This document shows, piece after piece, positions 34,205 to 42,799 of a stretch of DNA of 64,000 nucleotides. Made by a program: the position numbers and the translations under genes. How positions within the stretch are numbered: position 1 is the stretch's first letter; the number at the start of each line of letters is the position of its first letter. This stretch comes from DAOMNN01 sp050486545 (GTDB taxonomy: Bacteria > Pseudomonadota > Gammaproteobacteria > Burkholderiales > Rhodocyclaceae), in NCBI GenBank assembly GCA_050486545.1, contig JBJHDM010000003.1, positions 1 through 64,000 on the forward strand, read 5' to 3'. The notes under the pieces are model-generated. The model searched no databases. It was not told where the DNA came from and was given only the letters and a program-made list of their open reading frames with translations.

Positions 34205-34358
34205 ACGCGCTCCGCCATACCGCCAGGGGTCGGACAGGCCCCTATGCAAGCCAGTTCCTATCATAGTACGAATCGGATCGAGGGGCGTCTCCAGCCCGAA
34301 GCGGCATGCCATGCGCGAACGACCGGACACCCCGATCTGCTTCGCTCCCTTTCCCGGC

Positions 34359-34790
34359 CTAGCGTACCACCCGGTTGAGCACACACCAGTAGAGTTCGAT
34401 CTGCTCGGCCACGTGCATGAATTTGCCGAAATCGACCGGCTTGACGATATAGGAATTGACGCCGAGATCGTAGGCGGCCTTCAGGTCGGCGTTCTCGTCC
34501 GAGGAGGTCAGCATCACCACCGGAATCCGTCGGAAGCGATCGTGCGCCTTCAGTTGCCGGAGGACCTCGAGGCCGTTGACCTTGGGCAGCTTGATGTCGA
34601 GCAGGATCACCGAGGGAACGGGCTCTCCGCCCTCCCAACGCCCGATGAACGCCAGTGCCTCCTCGCCGTCGCGTGCGACCTCGATCGGATTCGCGAGGTG
34701 CTTGCGCTGGAAGGCGCGGCGGGTCAGGTCGAGATCGACAGGATTGTCCTCGACCAGCAGGATGGGGGGCAGCAGGCTGTCCGTCGTCAT
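34359..34790 (-). CDS. Single-domain response regulator (Rcp1-like)
   Basis: The 143-residue stand-alone receiver has the acidic pair in ILLVEDNPVD (Glu14, Asp15), phosphoacceptor Asp65 (VILLDIKLPKVNG), Thr in VVMLTSSDE and Lys in YIVKPVDF. There is no output domain, as in Rcp1/CheY-like partners of phytochrome-type kinases. The ATG overlaps the stop of the kinase gene by four bases. It probably acts by protein-protein contact. Its stop is 226 bases before aorA, but no link to aor can be shown. Confidence 0.92.
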   Translation of the reverse strand: MTTDSLLPPILLVEDNPVDLDLTRRAFQRKHLANPIEVARDGEEALAFIGRWEGGEPVPSVILLDIKLPKVNGLEVLRQLKAHDRFRRIPVVMLTSSDENADLKAAYDLGVNSYIVKPVDFGKFMHVAEQIELYWCVLNRVVR

Positions 34791-37309
34791 CGTGGAAGCT
34801 CCAGATAGAAAGTCGCCCCCTCGCCGGGCGCGCTCTCGGCCCATATCCGGCCGCCCAGACGCTGAATCGCCTTCTTCACCAGCGCTAGACCGACTCCCGT
34901 GCCCGGGTACTCCTCGGCGCGATGCAGGCGCTGAAACATATCGAAGATGCGGTCATGATACTTCATGTCGAAACCGATCCCATTGTCCTTGACCCACAAC
35001 AGCACGCGCTCTCCGTCCTCCCGCGCACCCAGCTCGATCCGCGCTTCGGCCTGTTGCCGCGTGAACTTGAGCGCATTCTCCAGCAGATTGCGCAGCACGA
35101 GCGTCAGCCCGTCCACATCGGAGGGGATTTCAATCAACGGTATCTTTCGATCGATCCGGACCGACCGGCCGTCCTCAACCCTCACGCCCGAGACGACGGC
35201 CTCACACAATGCGCTCAGATCGATCGCACACGATTCGAGCGTGCTCCGCTCCATGCGCGAGTAGGCAAGCATGTCCTCGATCAACTGGTGCATCTGCGCG
35301 ACACCGCGTCGAACATTCGCCAGAAACTGCCGCCCATCGTCGTCGAGCCGGTCCCGGTAGTCCTCCAGCAGAATCTGCGTATACCCGTCGATCCCTCGCA
35401 AGGGCGCCTTCAAGTCGTGCGAGACAGCGTAGGAAAAGGACTCCAGCTCCCGGTTCGCGAGTTCCAGCTCCCGGGTGCGTTCGGCCACGCGCAGCTCCAG
35501 TTCGGCATTGAGTTGCTGCAAGGCCAACTCCGCCTCCTTGCGTGCAGAGATGTCGGTATGCGTCCCGATGATGCGCAACGGACTGCCATCCGGGGCGCGC
35601 TCGACGATCCGGCCGACCGAATAGATCCACTTCCACCCCCCGGCCGCGGTCCGCAGGCGGTACTCGATCGCGTAGTCGTCCGCAGCGCCTGCGAGGTAGG
35701 ACTCGAGCCGCTCGATGACACGCTCGCGATCATCGGGGTGGATCCGTGCTCGCCATGAATCCCGCCCCTCCGCGAACTGCTCCGGATCGTATCCGAGCAT
35801 GCGCGCATACTCGTCGCTGACCGTCATCGTTCCGCCCGACACGTCCGCATCGTAGAGTCCTTGCCCGGCAGCCTGCAAGGCCAGCCGCAGGCGTTCCTCG
35901 GACTCCCACAAAGCCTCCTGGATGCGCCGCTCGTCGGTGATGTCCACGCACGATCCGATATAACCGAGAAACTCTCCGTCGGCGTCGTAACGCGGCATAC
36001 CCCGCTCGAGCATCCAACGGTATTTCCCGTCCGCGCGGCGCAGGCGGAATTCGGTCGAAAAGGCGCGCCGCTCGTAAAAGGAGGCGGTATAGACGCGAAA
36101 GCACATCTCCAGATCGTCCGGATGCACGCCACGGGTCCACCCGTCTCCGACCTGCTCGTCCAGGCTTCGACCCGTGAACTCCAGCCAACGCCGATTGAAC
36201 CAGTCGCATCCCCGGTCCAGCCCCGCACTCCAGAACAGTACCGGTGAAGCGTTGGCCACCGTGTCGAGATGCTTCAGCAACTGCCGCTGCCGCTCCTCGA
36301 GCACCCGCCGCTCGGTGACGTCCTGCACCGTCCCGAGCGCCTCGAGCGCTCTGTGTTTCTCGTCAAAACGCACTTCAGCCCGTTCGCGAACCCACCGGAC
36401 CTCGTTGCCCACGACGATTCGGTGCTCCATGTCGTAGGGCACGCCTTCGGCAAGCGTGGCCGCCCAGGCTGCGCGCACCGCATCCAGGTCGTCGGGGTGG
36501 AGGTGTCGCTCGAACTCCGCAATCGTCGGCGTGGTACCCGCCTCCACCCCGAAGATGCGGTACGTCTGCTCCGACAGCTCAAGCCGTCCCGTCCGAATGT
36601 CCAGGAACCAACTGCCGACCTGAGCAACGGTTTGCGCCCGATTCAGGGTTTCCTCGCTGCGCCGCAGATCGGCCTCGGCACGCTTGCGCTGCTCGATGTT
36701 GCGCACGGTCGCAAGCACCAGGACACTGCCTTCCACATCCGCCCGGCAAAGACTCACTTCCAGCCAAAGCAGTTCACCGCTGCGATGGCGACCACGCCAT
36801 TCGAACACCGGCGCTTCGCCCGCGCGTACACGCGCAAACCACTGCATGGCCTCGGCCTGGGTGAATGGCGGAACGTTCTCGCTCAGGTCACCGATCCGGG
36901 CCGCACGCAATTCATCCCGGGAATATCCGTAGAGCGCACACGCCCGCGCATTCACATCGACGATCCGGCCACTGTCCGGATCATGAAGGAAAATCGGATC
37001 GTTGACCCCATCGAAGATCGCCCTAAAACGTGATTCGCTCTCGCGCAAGCGTCCGGCAATCCGCGCTTCGGACGCCATTGCACGCCCGACCAGCAGGTAA
37101 AGGAGAACGGCCGTCACCCCGATGAAAACCCAACCCTTGTACGTCTGGAGGCGAGCCAGGCGGCTCACATCCTCATCGACGAACTGAAGCAGGATCTCAT
37201 CCGAAAACAGGATCCACAGCGCGCCGAAGCCGGCATAGATCAGCGCGACCTTGGCCGCTTCGAGATCGCGGCGCTTGCGCAGTGCATCCTTTCCGGGGTC
37301 GCCGTGCAT
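34787..37309 (-). CDS. Multi-PAS membrane histidine kinase
   Basis: The 840-residue kinase begins with two membrane helices (about residues 20-42 and 60-80) that flank a short periplasmic loop. Four PAS domains follow (starts near 95, 225, 345 and 475), some with PAC tails such as TDISARKEAE. HisKA with YAVSHDLKAPLRGIDGYTQ comes near residue 620, then an ATPase domain with NLLENALKFT, DNGIGFD and GTGVGLALVKK. The SHDLKAPLRG box is the phytochrome/Rcp-associated subtype, consistent with the single-domain partner downstream. The start at 37309 has GGAGGG eight bases upstream; longer frames lack this. Confidence 0.9.
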   Translation of the reverse strand: MHGDPGKDALRKRRDLEAAKVALIYAGFGALWILFSDEILLQFVDEDVSRLARLQTYKGWVFIGVTAVLLYLLVGRAMASEARIAGRLRESESRFRAIFDGVNDPIFLHDPDSGRIVDVNARACALYGYSRDELRAARIGDLSENVPPFTQAEAMQWFARVRAGEAPVFEWRGRHRSGELLWLEVSLCRADVEGSVLVLATVRNIEQRKRAEADLRRSEETLNRAQTVAQVGSWFLDIRTGRLELSEQTYRIFGVEAGTTPTIAEFERHLHPDDLDAVRAAWAATLAEGVPYDMEHRIVVGNEVRWVRERAEVRFDEKHRALEALGTVQDVTERRVLEERQRQLLKHLDTVANASPVLFWSAGLDRGCDWFNRRWLEFTGRSLDEQVGDGWTRGVHPDDLEMCFRVYTASFYERRAFSTEFRLRRADGKYRWMLERGMPRYDADGEFLGYIGSCVDITDERRIQEALWESEERLRLALQAAGQGLYDADVSGGTMTVSDEYARMLGYDPEQFAEGRDSWRARIHPDDRERVIERLESYLAGAADDYAIEYRLRTAAGGWKWIYSVGRIVERAPDGSPLRIIGTHTDISARKEAELALQQLNAELELRVAERTRELELANRELESFSYAVSHDLKAPLRGIDGYTQILLEDYRDRLDDDGRQFLANVRRGVAQMHQLIEDMLAYSRMERSTLESCAIDLSALCEAVVSGVRVEDGRSVRIDRKIPLIEIPSDVDGLTLVLRNLLENALKFTRQQAEARIELGAREDGERVLLWVKDNGIGFDMKYHDRIFDMFQRLHRAEEYPGTGVGLALVKKAIQRLGGRIWAESAPGEGATFYLELPR

Positions 37310-37448
37310 GCGGACCCTCCGTTGTTGTTCCAGGCGAGGCGGATTCGGCTTGCGGCCGCCGTGCACATGATCCCGCCATTCCGGACAGAAAGACAAGGGA
37401 ATAATCCACGCCGAGACATGGCCCTCCCGGTCCCAAAGCCGGCTGGCG

Positions 37449-37766
37449 TTACACCCCGCGCCGGAGACGGCGCGTGACGCGCTCCAGGATCGAACCGCGT
37501 GCGGCCAACTCGGTCGCGCCGGCCGCCTTGGCCTGCTCGAACAACTCGGCGTCATACTCGGGAGCGAACGCGATCACGACCACCTCCGGATGGGCCGCCC
37601 TCAGCTTCGCGATGTTCTCGAGAGCCCTGCGCCCGGCCAGATCGAGCACGACGCACTCGGGTACCTCGGGACTCGTCTTCGTCAACATCGTCGCCCCGGC
37701 AGCCTTCCAGGCCGACTCGAGCTTGAGCCGGATGACAAGATCGTCGCACCATAGCTGGATTTTCAT
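37449..37766 (-). CDS. Degenerate receiver-like protein
   Basis: The 105-residue protein follows the receiver fold: an Asp pair early (WCDDLVIRL, 8-9) and Asp42 in VVLDLAGRR at the phosphoacceptor position. The expected Thr is replaced (VIAFAPEYD), and the conserved Lys region reads ATELAARGSIL, with no Lys-Pro. It may therefore be a phosphorylation-poor pseudo-receiver. It begins eight bases after the thioesterase gene and ends 139 bases before the multi-PAS kinase start. The family is not recognised with certainty. Confidence 0.65.
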   Translation of the reverse strand: MKIQLWCDDLVIRLKLESAWKAAGATMLTKTSPEVPECVVLDLAGRRALENIAKLRAAHPEVVVIAFAPEYDAELFEQAKAAGATELAARGSILERVTRRLRRGV

Positions 37767-37774
37767 CGAGGACC

Positions 37775-38230
37775 TCATGCGATAAGCAAGGCCCGCGCAC
37801 GCGCGGCGGCTTCGGCGGGGAACGGTTGCGATTTGCGCGCGACCGGATCCAGGCATACGACCGTGAACTCGCACACGGCCGTTATGGCGCCGCTGGCCGT
37901 ATCGGACAACTCATGGCGGAAGCGCAACACCTTGTCACGCATCTCCAGCACCCCGGTGCGCACGACCACGGTATCCCCCGGGTACAGCTCCCGCTGGTAG
38001 GCGATGTTCTGCTGCACCGCTGCAAGATGCACGGCACCGCTGCGCAGCACCGGGGCAGTCAATCCCAACATCGCATAGAACTGCCAGCACGCCTGCTCGA
38101 ACAGATCCGTATAGGCCCGGACGTTGATGTGTCCCATGTGGTCCTTCTGCCACTCATGCACCGTGCCGCGTGCCGTCTCCACCATCCCGTTGCGCAAACC
38201 GCCCGACGTGTCGTCAGGGTGTCGACTCAT
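37775..38230 (-). CDS. Hot-dog acyl-CoA thioesterase
   Basis: The 151-residue protein has the hot-dog thioesterase pattern: HEWQKDHMGHINVRAYTDLFEQA (Asp/His/Asn region near residue 28) as in 4-hydroxybenzoyl-CoA thioesterases, then IAYQRELYPGDTVVVRTGVLEM and a C-terminal CEFTVVCLD strand. Such enzymes hydrolyse aromatic or fatty acyl-CoA. The ATG at 38230 is chosen on length. It is the first gene of a two-gene unit with the degenerate receiver. In an aromatic degrader, release of stalled aryl-CoA would be plausible, which is inference. Confidence 0.78.
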   Translation of the reverse strand: MSRHPDDTSGGLRNGMVETARGTVHEWQKDHMGHINVRAYTDLFEQACWQFYAMLGLTAPVLRSGAVHLAAVQQNIAYQRELYPGDTVVVRTGVLEMRDKVLRFRHELSDTASGAITAVCEFTVVCLDPVARKSQPFPAEAAARARALLIA

Positions 38231-38450
38231 GCTCCAGTCCCCTTTTCTTGTCGTTGAACCCGTGACGATAGCCCAACTTCGCGGAACTCCAAACCCGAGC
38301 GTACAGACTGAGGACGCATGGTGCCCGCGGGGCAACCCACCGCTCTTGCGATTCGATCATTCCGGGGTCACTCAGGCTCGCCCCACCATGCACCCGATTG
38401 CGCGGCCGAATTCCGTAATGCGCAGTGGTGTCTTGGAGGCTGAGACCGCA

Positions 38451-39440
38451 TCAGGTACCGATTTCGGGGCGCAGCAATCGAACCAAACGCTCCGGGTTCT
38501 GCATCGCGTTCTCGAACAGCTCACCGACCGAAACCGGCCGTTCCGGCACCACGCGCAGGTTGATCCTGCGGTGTTCTCCGGTCGCGAACCCGATCAGGGC
38601 GGTACAGGCCCGCTCGCGTTCCGTGCGGCTTGGAAACGGTAGCTCCTGCAGGCACTCCGTCCGTGCCTCGCCGACGACCTTCCTGAACTCCTGCTCGCGT
38701 TGCGCCTCGGCCGTCGTGGCCGATGCGGGGTCGACCGGAATCGAGTAACGCTTCAGAAGTGCGACGCTGCGGGGCACGTAGCCGTCATCATCGAACACGA
38801 GTGCAATGCGCCGCACGCGCACATCGCCAAGCATTTCGATCATGGCGAAGGCCGACTCGATCGAGAGATCGCCCAGGGCACCGTTGCGCAAACTCGAATC
38901 TGCGAACTCCACCAATCCTGCGACGCGCTCCAGTTCCAGCTCGAACGCCACTTTCAAGAGGCCGGGCTGGTCGAACTCGGCCCTCAGCACGACATCGTCC
39001 TCGTCCAAGCGGAGCTCCCAGCGCGCTTCGAGACTGGCTGGTGGCAGCTCCGCCCGGCCACTCGCCCAGGCAAACTCCGTCTGACCCACCGGACTTCCAC
39101 CCGATTCGACGGTGATTCCGGACATGCGCACCGCGGCCCGCTTGTGGCGATCCTCATCGACAAGTTCCCGAATCTCCACCCGTGCCACATGAAGCCGTTC
39201 TTCATCCCCTCCTGGATCGACTCTCAGGTCGTCAATGCGGACCACACTGCCAGTGGGCGAGGCCGACACCCGTCCCCAGGAGACTTCGCTGCGCAGGTCG
39301 TGCTTGTCTACGAACTCGCTGATCACGCTTTCCGCGCGACTGTTCGCCACGCTTGAAAGCACGAACCACCCGATGATCGGAACGAGCACGATCGCCGCCG
39401 CACCGGCGGCCACGAGTTTGTTACGTCCGGTCAACGCCAT
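38451..39440 (-). CDS. Membrane-anchored protein of unknown function, third gene of an envelope operon
   Basis: I do not recognise the family. The 329-residue protein has one N-terminal membrane helix (about residues 9-30, VAAGAAAIVLVPIIGWFVLS) and a periplasmic body of strands alternating with acidic loops (RVSASPTGSVVRIDDLRVD... MSGITVESGG), recalling AsmA/DUF945-type groove proteins, though similarity is only in pattern. Two cysteines near residue 280 could form a disulfide (TECLQELPF..., ERACTALIG). A GGGGGA ribosome binding site precedes the ATG at 39440. It follows the 687-residue gene by 17 bases. Confidence 0.65.
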   Translation of the reverse strand: MALTGRNKLVAAGAAAIVLVPIIGWFVLSSVANSRAESVISEFVDKHDLRSEVSWGRVSASPTGSVVRIDDLRVDPGGDEERLHVARVEIRELVDEDRHKRAAVRMSGITVESGGSPVGQTEFAWASGRAELPPASLEARWELRLDEDDVVLRAEFDQPGLLKVAFELELERVAGLVEFADSSLRNGALGDLSIESAFAMIEMLGDVRVRRIALVFDDDGYVPRSVALLKRYSIPVDPASATTAEAQREQEFRKVVGEARTECLQELPFPSRTERERACTALIGFATGEHRRINLRVVPERPVSVGELFENAMQNPERLVRLLRPEIGT

Positions 39441-39457
39441 GATGCGATCCCCCTCGA

Positions 39458-41521
39458 TCATTGCCGGGTGAGGTGCTCGATCCGGAGCTCCGCGGCCTCC
39501 GGGGTCCACTCGGGTTCTCCCAGCATCGCCCTCGTCACGGCGAGGGGGTTCACCAGATCGGCACACCCGTCCCGCTCACAACGCGTCACCCCCCCTTCCG
39601 ACGGATTCACGAGCGTCAACGGAAGATCCTCTCCATCGCGACGTTTCCGATCCAGCGTGACGACACCCTGGAGCCGATACCATCCGTTCGCGAGACCCCG
39701 CTGACCGACAATGCGCATCTCGTAAGGCCAATCAACCCGGGCATCGTCTCCGTCGCGGCCACTCACGCGAACGATGCGGCTGATCGCGGCCTCCCCGCCC
39801 CCAAGCAGCGCGGCATACCCGCCGCCCGACATCGGTTCGTACGCGACATCCGACTCGATGCGGCTCCGCAGGCCACCCGGATCGTGCTCCGCCTCCGCGA
39901 CAAGCTGGTGATAGGTCTGCAGACTGCGCCGTTCGGCGTTGACCTGGCGGATCAGTTCGTTTCGCCTGCGCTCCGCCTCGCGCCTCTCCTCCATCAGCTT
40001 CTGCTGGGCGAGGCGCCGTTCTTCCATCAGTTGCTGCTGGGCGAGGCGCTGCTCCTCCATCCGTCTCTGCTGAGCCAGCCTGGCATCGCGCTGGAACAGA
40101 TAGTTGTTGGCCTGCTGCAGGTTGTACTGCCACGGGCCGGCCGGCTGTCGGGTTCGGCGGTCGATCGGGCGGCTCGCATTGATCAGGTAGATGAGGTGGT
40201 CGGCCTGACCGGCGACGGTTCCCCGATGAAAGTCGTTGGCGAACAGCACGCGTGCGCTCGACGCCCCGGGCATGGCGGATTCAGACAGCGCAGCCAGGCC
40301 CATCACGATGGCAGCCTGGATGTCGTCTGCCTGGCGAAACCGATCCTCGCTGTCGGTCACCGCATCGACCTGCGGGTCGACCTGCCAGATTCCGATTCCT
40401 CCCTGATTCACGGCTCGCGCACGCAACAGGTAGTGGGTCCGGGTGGGAACGTCACTGGCCAGATGCAACCAGAGGGTGTGCTGTCCATCCGTGCCTGCGA
40501 TACGAACCGCCACAATCTCCTGGGTAAACGGAATTCCGCGCGTCAGCCAGACGGATCCCGTGCGCGCGATACGGGCTCCGTCCGACCGTTCCAGAACCAG
40601 GCGCCCATTGCCTCGCGCATAGCCGTCCGAACCGCACTCGAGACCCTCGGTCTTGAGCGTCAGATACTCCATGCCCTGCCGCACATCGAAACGCGTAACA
40701 ACGAGACACCCGTTCTGATCGGGCATCTCGACGAGCATGCCTGCAAGCTCCGGCGTCCGTTCCGCTGGTTTCCAGCCATTGATCGCGAAGCCGGCGATGG
40801 CCGTCGGCTCGACTTCGCGAGTGCTTGCCCCGGCCCCCGCACTCTCTGACACTGCGGTGGCTGTCGGCGGGACGGCCGGTGGTGGGGCGGCAATCGTCTC
40901 CGTCTCGACCCCGGCCCCAGCAACGGTATCCACCGGCGCGGAGGCATCCGGCACCAACACCGCGGTCGCCACGGGCGGGGCGACCGGTCCAGGCGCAACG
41001 GCCGCAACGGACGGAATCTCAGTCGGCGGAGTCTCGACCGCTGGCGCAGCGGCCGGAGGCATGACGGCCGGTGGCGTTGCGGATGGCGGAGGAGTCACGA
41101 CGGTCGCCGGCGGGGCAGCCGCGACGCTCCCTGCGGGCTCGGTGGCGGTATCCGCCGTTTCACGAGACTCTTCGGTACGAAGAGCCCAGTGCTCGGTCCG
41201 GCTGCTCGACCCCCGCGCCACGAAACGGTTGTCAGCCGTCGTGCTCGTCCACTCGATCGATGCCGCCTGCGGACACTGCGCGTCGAGCAATGCGCCGAGT
41301 CTGGGCAGCAGGCGTTCCAGTGCCGCCTGATCGGGCTCTCCGCCGTAAACAACCCGCATCATGAGCTTCGACGAGCACCAGGGCTCACCCGCCGGATGTT
41401 CGACAAAGATCTCGATGTTCTCGGCCCTGGAGAAGGCCAACCGATAACTGTCGGCATAGGCCGGGGTTGCCACGACGGCGCCAAGCAGAGCCGCCGCGAG
41501 TGTCAGCAATCTGCGCGTCAT
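39458..41521 (-). CDS. Large secreted protein with Pro/Ala-rich linker and coiled-coil repeats
   Basis: No family is recognised for this protein of 687 residues. A signal peptide (1-23, ending AYA) is followed by a small domain (24-110), a low-complexity Pro/Ala/Val linker (about 115-250), a central strand-rich domain (about 255-420) containing NGCLVVTRFD and EGLECGSDG, then a charged coiled coil with tandem repeats of the type QQLMEERRLAQQKLMEERR (about 495-560) and a C-terminal beta domain with RCERDGCADLVN. It lacks membrane segments, so it is periplasmic or exported. It is the middle gene of a three-gene operon, 13 bases after the lipoprotein. Confidence 0.65.
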   Translation of the reverse strand: MTRRLLTLAAALLGAVVATPAYADSYRLAFSRAENIEIFVEHPAGEPWCSSKLMMRVVYGGEPDQAALERLLPRLGALLDAQCPQAASIEWTSTTADNRFVARGSSSRTEHWALRTEESRETADTATEPAGSVAAAPPATVVTPPPSATPPAVMPPAAAPAVETPPTEIPSVAAVAPGPVAPPVATAVLVPDASAPVDTVAGAGVETETIAAPPPAVPPTATAVSESAGAGASTREVEPTAIAGFAINGWKPAERTPELAGMLVEMPDQNGCLVVTRFDVRQGMEYLTLKTEGLECGSDGYARGNGRLVLERSDGARIARTGSVWLTRGIPFTQEIVAVRIAGTDGQHTLWLHLASDVPTRTHYLLRARAVNQGGIGIWQVDPQVDAVTDSEDRFRQADDIQAAIVMGLAALSESAMPGASSARVLFANDFHRGTVAGQADHLIYLINASRPIDRRTRQPAGPWQYNLQQANNYLFQRDARLAQQRRMEEQRLAQQQLMEERRLAQQKLMEERREAERRRNELIRQVNAERRSLQTYHQLVAEAEHDPGGLRSRIESDVAYEPMSGGGYAALLGGGEAAISRIVRVSGRDGDDARVDWPYEMRIVGQRGLANGWYRLQGVVTLDRKRRDGEDLPLTLVNPSEGGVTRCERDGCADLVNPLAVTRAMLGEPEWTPEAAELRIEHLTRQ

Positions 41522-41534
41522 CTCGACCGCCCCG

Positions 41535-42380
41535 CTAGCCGAGTTGCCAGGCGCCGTCGACATCCTGACACGCCTTGACGGTCTCCCGTTCCTCCCCGTC
41601 TGAGGTTCTGACGGTGTAGGCCACCGTGCGACAGGTCGTCTGCACCACCACCTGTTCGCGGACTGGTGCAGCCGGCTCGATCGCATCCAGGTCGAAGCCC
41701 TGCTGGGCCGCCACATTCACCGGGATCGCGTCCAGGTCGGTCGGTTCGTCCCGCCTTTCGACCGCCACAGGCCCGACCAGCGGCCCGAAGACATAGCCGA
41801 CCGTTACGCCTTTCCTGCCCACGGCAATCCAGTCGTTGTCCGTTCGCCCCAGTGCCGTGAACGTCTGGCCTAACGCGAACCCGCCCACCTTTTCCGAGCC
41901 TACGTCCGGCCCGGAACGCAGGTTTGCGGATTTGAGGGCGCGATATGGCTGGTTGATCACCGTCATGTTGTCAACACGTGCGATCTTCGGAGCACGTGTG
42001 ACCTGGCTGGTACCCACGACATTGGTGGTGGAAACCGGAGTGATCGTGGCTGTCGCGCCGCTGTGCTCGGATCGCCAATCGACGCTTTCGCCCGTTTCGA
42101 GCGCCTGCTGGGTACGCGCCGCGAGCGCGAGCCGGTCGCGCTCGTCGAGTCGTGCCCCGATCATGTTGCCCAGCGCCCCGCCTGCGATGGCGCCGGCGAG
42201 AATCGCCACGTTACGGCCGGACCCGCTCCCGACCTGACTGCCGATCAGTGCGCCGCCGACCGCTCCCAACACGGTCCCCACGGACTGTTTCGACATTGTG
42301 CTGTCTCCCGTAGTCACGCAGCCGTTGATTCCCAAGGCCATGACCACGGCAATTGCCGTAAGTCTGCAGCGTCCGGACAT
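41535..42380 (-). CDS. Glycine-zipper lipoprotein with SH3-like domain
   Basis: The 281-residue protein has a lipoprotein signal ending LGINGC (lipid-bearing Cys21), a glycine-zipper pair of helices (VLGAVGGALIGSQVG, LAGAIAGGALGNMIG; about 38-75) typical of outer membrane lipoproteins, and a bacterial SH3 domain (ALKSANLRSGPDVGSEKVGGF... about 145-200). The tail contains CRTVAYTVRTSDGEERETVKAC, which could be disulfide-bonded. It is probably anchored in the outer membrane facing peptidoglycan. An AGGAGA ribosome binding site and a promoter at 42454-42482 mark it as the first gene of the operon. Confidence 0.8.
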   Translation of the reverse strand: MSGRCRLTAIAVVMALGINGCVTTGDSTMSKQSVGTVLGAVGGALIGSQVGSGSGRNVAILAGAIAGGALGNMIGARLDERDRLALAARTQQALETGESVDWRSEHSGATATITPVSTTNVVGTSQVTRAPKIARVDNMTVINQPYRALKSANLRSGPDVGSEKVGGFALGQTFTALGRTDNDWIAVGRKGVTVGYVFGPLVGPVAVERRDEPTDLDAIPVNVAAQQGFDLDAIEPAAPVREQVVVQTTCRTVAYTVRTSDGEERETVKACQDVDGAWQLG

Positions 42381-42453
42381 GATCGTCTCCTTGTACGCTG
42401 GACCGGCGTGCCGACTGGCGCGCCGGAGGGCAGATGCACCAATACCTATCGGA

Positions 42454-42482
42454 ACTATAGAATCGGTTGTAACAAATGCAAA
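42454..42482 (-). promoter_or_regulatory. Promoter of the lipoprotein-led envelope operon
   Basis: On the minus strand TTTGCA (42482-42477) and TATAGT (42459-42454) are spaced by 17 bases, giving a leader of about 66 bases to the ATG at 42380. The minus-35 lies in a short tandem AAATGC repeat. Confidence 0.55.
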
Positions 42483-42561
42483 TGCAACGCCTTTGGGTCT
42501 GCTAAGATCGGCCGAGTCGAACGATTGCGGATTCCCGGATCCATTAAAAGAACCTGCCCCG

Positions 42562-42774
42562 ATGACGGCCTGGAGTTGCCCCCACGATCTCGACGGTATC
42601 TGCCAGCAAGTGCAGGGAGCCCGTTGCGAACCCGGGATGCGCGGTTGCGTACTCGAGGGTAAGGTCCGGTTCGCGCGGGAGGAACTCAACCGTCCTCGCA
42701 AGCCGGTCCGTGCGCCGACGCCGCAAACCGCCGCACCCCGGACGGAAAAGCCCAAGCGCCGTTTGCCGTTCTGA
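42562..42774 (+). CDS. Small cysteine-rich protein
   Basis: This 70-residue protein has the pattern CPHDLDGICQQVQGARCEPG followed by GMRGCVLEGKVRF, giving four cysteines in 35 residues (two CxnC pairs) and a basic proline-rich tail. A similar short CPH-protein occurs in Rhodocyclales to my recollection. The four cysteines could bind a metal. It is the only plus-strand gene between 24692 and 55386. No strong ribosome binding site is seen, so the start remains tentative, and the gene is convergent with the HDOD gene. Confidence 0.6.
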   Translation: MTAWSCPHDLDGICQQVQGARCEPGMRGCVLEGKVRFAREELNRPRKPVRAPTPQTAAPRTEKPKRRLPF

Positions 42775-42799
42775 GCCGGCGGGGATCAGCCCCGAGCAA

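Noticed and set aside
34133..34358. Sigma-54 type or FNR-type promoter before aorA
   Set aside because: No TGGC-N8-TTGC pattern or TTGAT-N4-ATCAA box could be found; only a TATGAT and an inverted repeat.
39960..40080. Tandem repeat as a possible CRISPR or minisatellite
   Set aside because: It encodes the coiled-coil QxLMEERR repeats within a continuous open frame and has no spacers.
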